From NCBI GenBank assembly GCA_013138555.1, contig WTCN01000201.1, positions 1 to 6,813 on the forward strand: 6,813 nt of DNA, in the 5' to 3' direction. The position numbers and the translations under genes are program-made. This stretch comes from Methyloprofundus sp. (GTDB taxonomy: Bacteria > Pseudomonadota > Gammaproteobacteria > Methylococcales > Methylomonadaceae). This document shows positions 6,118-6,813 of the stretch, piece after piece (position 1 is the first letter of the stretch; every line of letters starts with the position of its first letter). The notes under the pieces were generated by a model that saw only the letters and a program-made list of their open reading frames with translations, was not told where the DNA came from and searched no databases.

Positions 6118-6194
6118 AAGTAGTCAGCAAAGCTGAAACCTCACTTTCAGGTACAAAAACCCGTATTTCGCTAAGCTCCATACGGGCTACTTGC
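6116..6194. repeat. 79-bp structured REP/REPIN-like element with inverted GTAG ends
   Basis: The outer arms GCAAGTAG (6116-6123) and CTACTTGC (6187-6194) are a perfect 8-bp inverted repeat. Inside are hairpin 1, TCAGC-AAA-GCTGA (6124-6136), directly after GTAG, and hairpin 2, CCCGTAT (6160-6166) with ATACGGG (6180-6186), directly before CTAC. CTGAAA/TTTCAG (6133-6138 and 6145-6150) can pair as an alternative. GTAG next to a hairpin at both ends in inverse orientation is the layout of REP doublets (REPINs) mobilised by RAYT/TnpA-REP transposases. Hairpin 2 also resembles the CCCGGAT...CGCTCCATCCGGGCTAC repeats seen in many proteobacteria. Other copies would need to be found to prove a repeat family. 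Confidence 0.6.
6155..6186 (-). terminator. Probable intrinsic terminator of pgl
   Basis: On the minus strand a 7-bp perfect stem (CCCGTAT/ATACGGG) with a 13-nt loop is followed at once by TTTTT. It lies about 75 bp past the pgl stop codon and before the membrane protein gene, where a terminator is expected. The stem is part of the REP-like element, so the terminator may be borrowed from the repeat. The loop is long and the T-run only five, so efficiency is uncertain. Confidence 0.45.
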
Positions 6195-6261
6195 TAATCC
6201 AGCTTACAATATACCATATTCAGGCTATGTCTCTGGGCGCGAGTATACAAATAATGATCAA

Positions 6262-6813
6262 TTAAACAGACAACAACACATCAACACCCGATTCCGGGCA
6301 AAGATGGGTGACAGGAATATCTTCTTTATTCTTCCACGCGGCAATCGCATCATGCTTAGCACCTGAAACAATAAAAATTAACTCCGTCGTATTGCTTAAT
6401 GCTTTGGCACTGATACTAACCCGATCCGATGGCGGTTTAGGTGAGTTGTGTACCGCATGCGCCAGCTCATCAAGGTCATGCACATGCCCCGGAAACAGAC
6501 TGGCAGTATGGCCATCTTCGCCCATCCCCAATAGCACTAGATCAAAAACTCCAGCCTCGGCAACAACCTTGGTATATTGCTCCGCACCTTTTTCTGCACC
6601 TAGCTCCGCTGCAATAGGGTGAATCTGCGTCTTAGGAATCGCCACTAAATCCAGCCACTTTTGCTCGGCAACCAGACTGTTACGCTCGCTGTCATCAACA
6701 GGCAGGCAGCGCTCATCACCATAATAAATATGCCACTTGCTCCAGCCTTGCTGTTGCGTCGCTAATAATTGATAGGCTTTAACGGGAGCTGTGCCACCCG
6801 CTAAAACTAGCTT
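6262..6813 (-). CDS. pgl: 6-phosphogluconolactonase, C-terminal 183 residues (5' end outside window)
   Basis: The frame stays open from the right edge of the window to the TAA at 6262-6264, so the N-terminal ~40-50 residues lie beyond base 6813 (family usually 225-245 aa). The enzyme hydrolyses 6-phosphogluconolactone to 6-phosphogluconate in the oxidative pentose phosphate and Entner-Doudoroff routes, in the cytosol. Visible motifs, numbered from the window edge, are LAGGTAP (4-10, phosphate-binding loop, GGT instead of the commoner GGS), YGDERCLPVDDSERN (31-45), and LLGMGEDGHTASLFPG (94-109, the family signature with the catalytic-region Asp and His). Further on are SDRVSIS and the late strand ELIFIVSGA. 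A GTG at 6645 could be mistaken for a start, but the GDER motif lies upstream of it, so it is internal. In many bacteria pgl neighbours zwf; what precedes it here is not visible. Confidence 0.95.
   Translation of the reverse strand, partial: KLVLAGGTAPVKAYQLLATQQQGWSKWHIYYGDERCLPVDDSERNSLVAEQKWLDLVAIPKTQIHPIAAELGAEKGAEQYTKVVAEAGVFDLVLLGMGEDGHTASLFPGHVHDLDELAHAVHNSPKPPSDRVSISAKALSNTTELIFIVSGAKHDAIAAWKNKEDIPVTHLCPESGVDVLLSV

Noticed and set aside
6116..6194. Possible riboswitch aptamer (multi-stem junction with an outer stem).
   Set aside because: I could not match conserved cores of the c-di-GMP-I, TPP, cobalamin, glycine or SAM aptamers, and the GTAG-hairpin layout is better explained by a REP-like element.
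6308..6622. Plus-strand open frame of about 104 codons opposite pgl.
   Set aside because: It is antisense to a clear enzyme gene, with low-complexity Ser/Ala/Pro composition and no recognisable domain.

Overview
The window reads as chromosomal DNA of a fairly AT-rich gammaproteobacterium. The yicC-gmk pair, the close match of the YicC C-terminus to enterobacterial YicC, and palindromic repeats of the kind scattered through many gammaproteobacterial genomes all point that way. An aquatic lineage such as the methanotrophs (Methylococcales) would fit the repeats and the c-type cytochrome gene, but this is inference and the genus cannot be fixed from the sequence.

Plus strand, 1-4522. The 3' end of yicC (RNase of the YicC/YloC family) is followed 9 bp later by gmk (guanylate kinase). 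A 57-bp AT-rich gap then leads to a two-gene unit: a secreted di-heme cytochrome c peroxidase of the CcpA/MauG family, and a large inner-membrane c-di-GMP protein. That protein has two TM segments flanking an all-helical periplasmic region, then PAS, GGDEF and EAL domains. The two genes share an ATGA stop/start overlap, so they are probably translationally coupled. The pairing suggests a link between periplasmic peroxide or electron-transfer chemistry and c-di-GMP signalling.

Minus strand, 5989-4539, convergent with the c-di-GMP gene across only 16 bp. Three genes are read right to left: a Trp/Cys-rich single-pass membrane protein that I do not recognise, a small helical protein (106 aa) with an N-terminal Cys pair, and a single-domain asparaginase-like protein that keeps the catalytic residues of the family but lacks the C-terminal domain. 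The last two genes overlap by ATGA. A perfect 13-bp palindrome sits between the first two.

The 272-bp gap at 5990-6261 holds a 79-bp structured element bounded by an 8-bp inverted repeat, with GTAG/CTAC next to internal hairpins (REP/REPIN-like). One of its hairpins followed by a T-run probably terminates the next gene. That gene, the 3' part of 6-phosphogluconolactonase (pgl) on the minus strand, runs off the right edge.

Most of the window is ordinary housekeeping and signalling content. The parts most worth a second look are the peroxidase/c-di-GMP operon, the three-gene minus-strand cassette, and the two palindromic elements. I found no tRNA, rRNA, CRISPR array, insertion sequence or convincing riboswitch.
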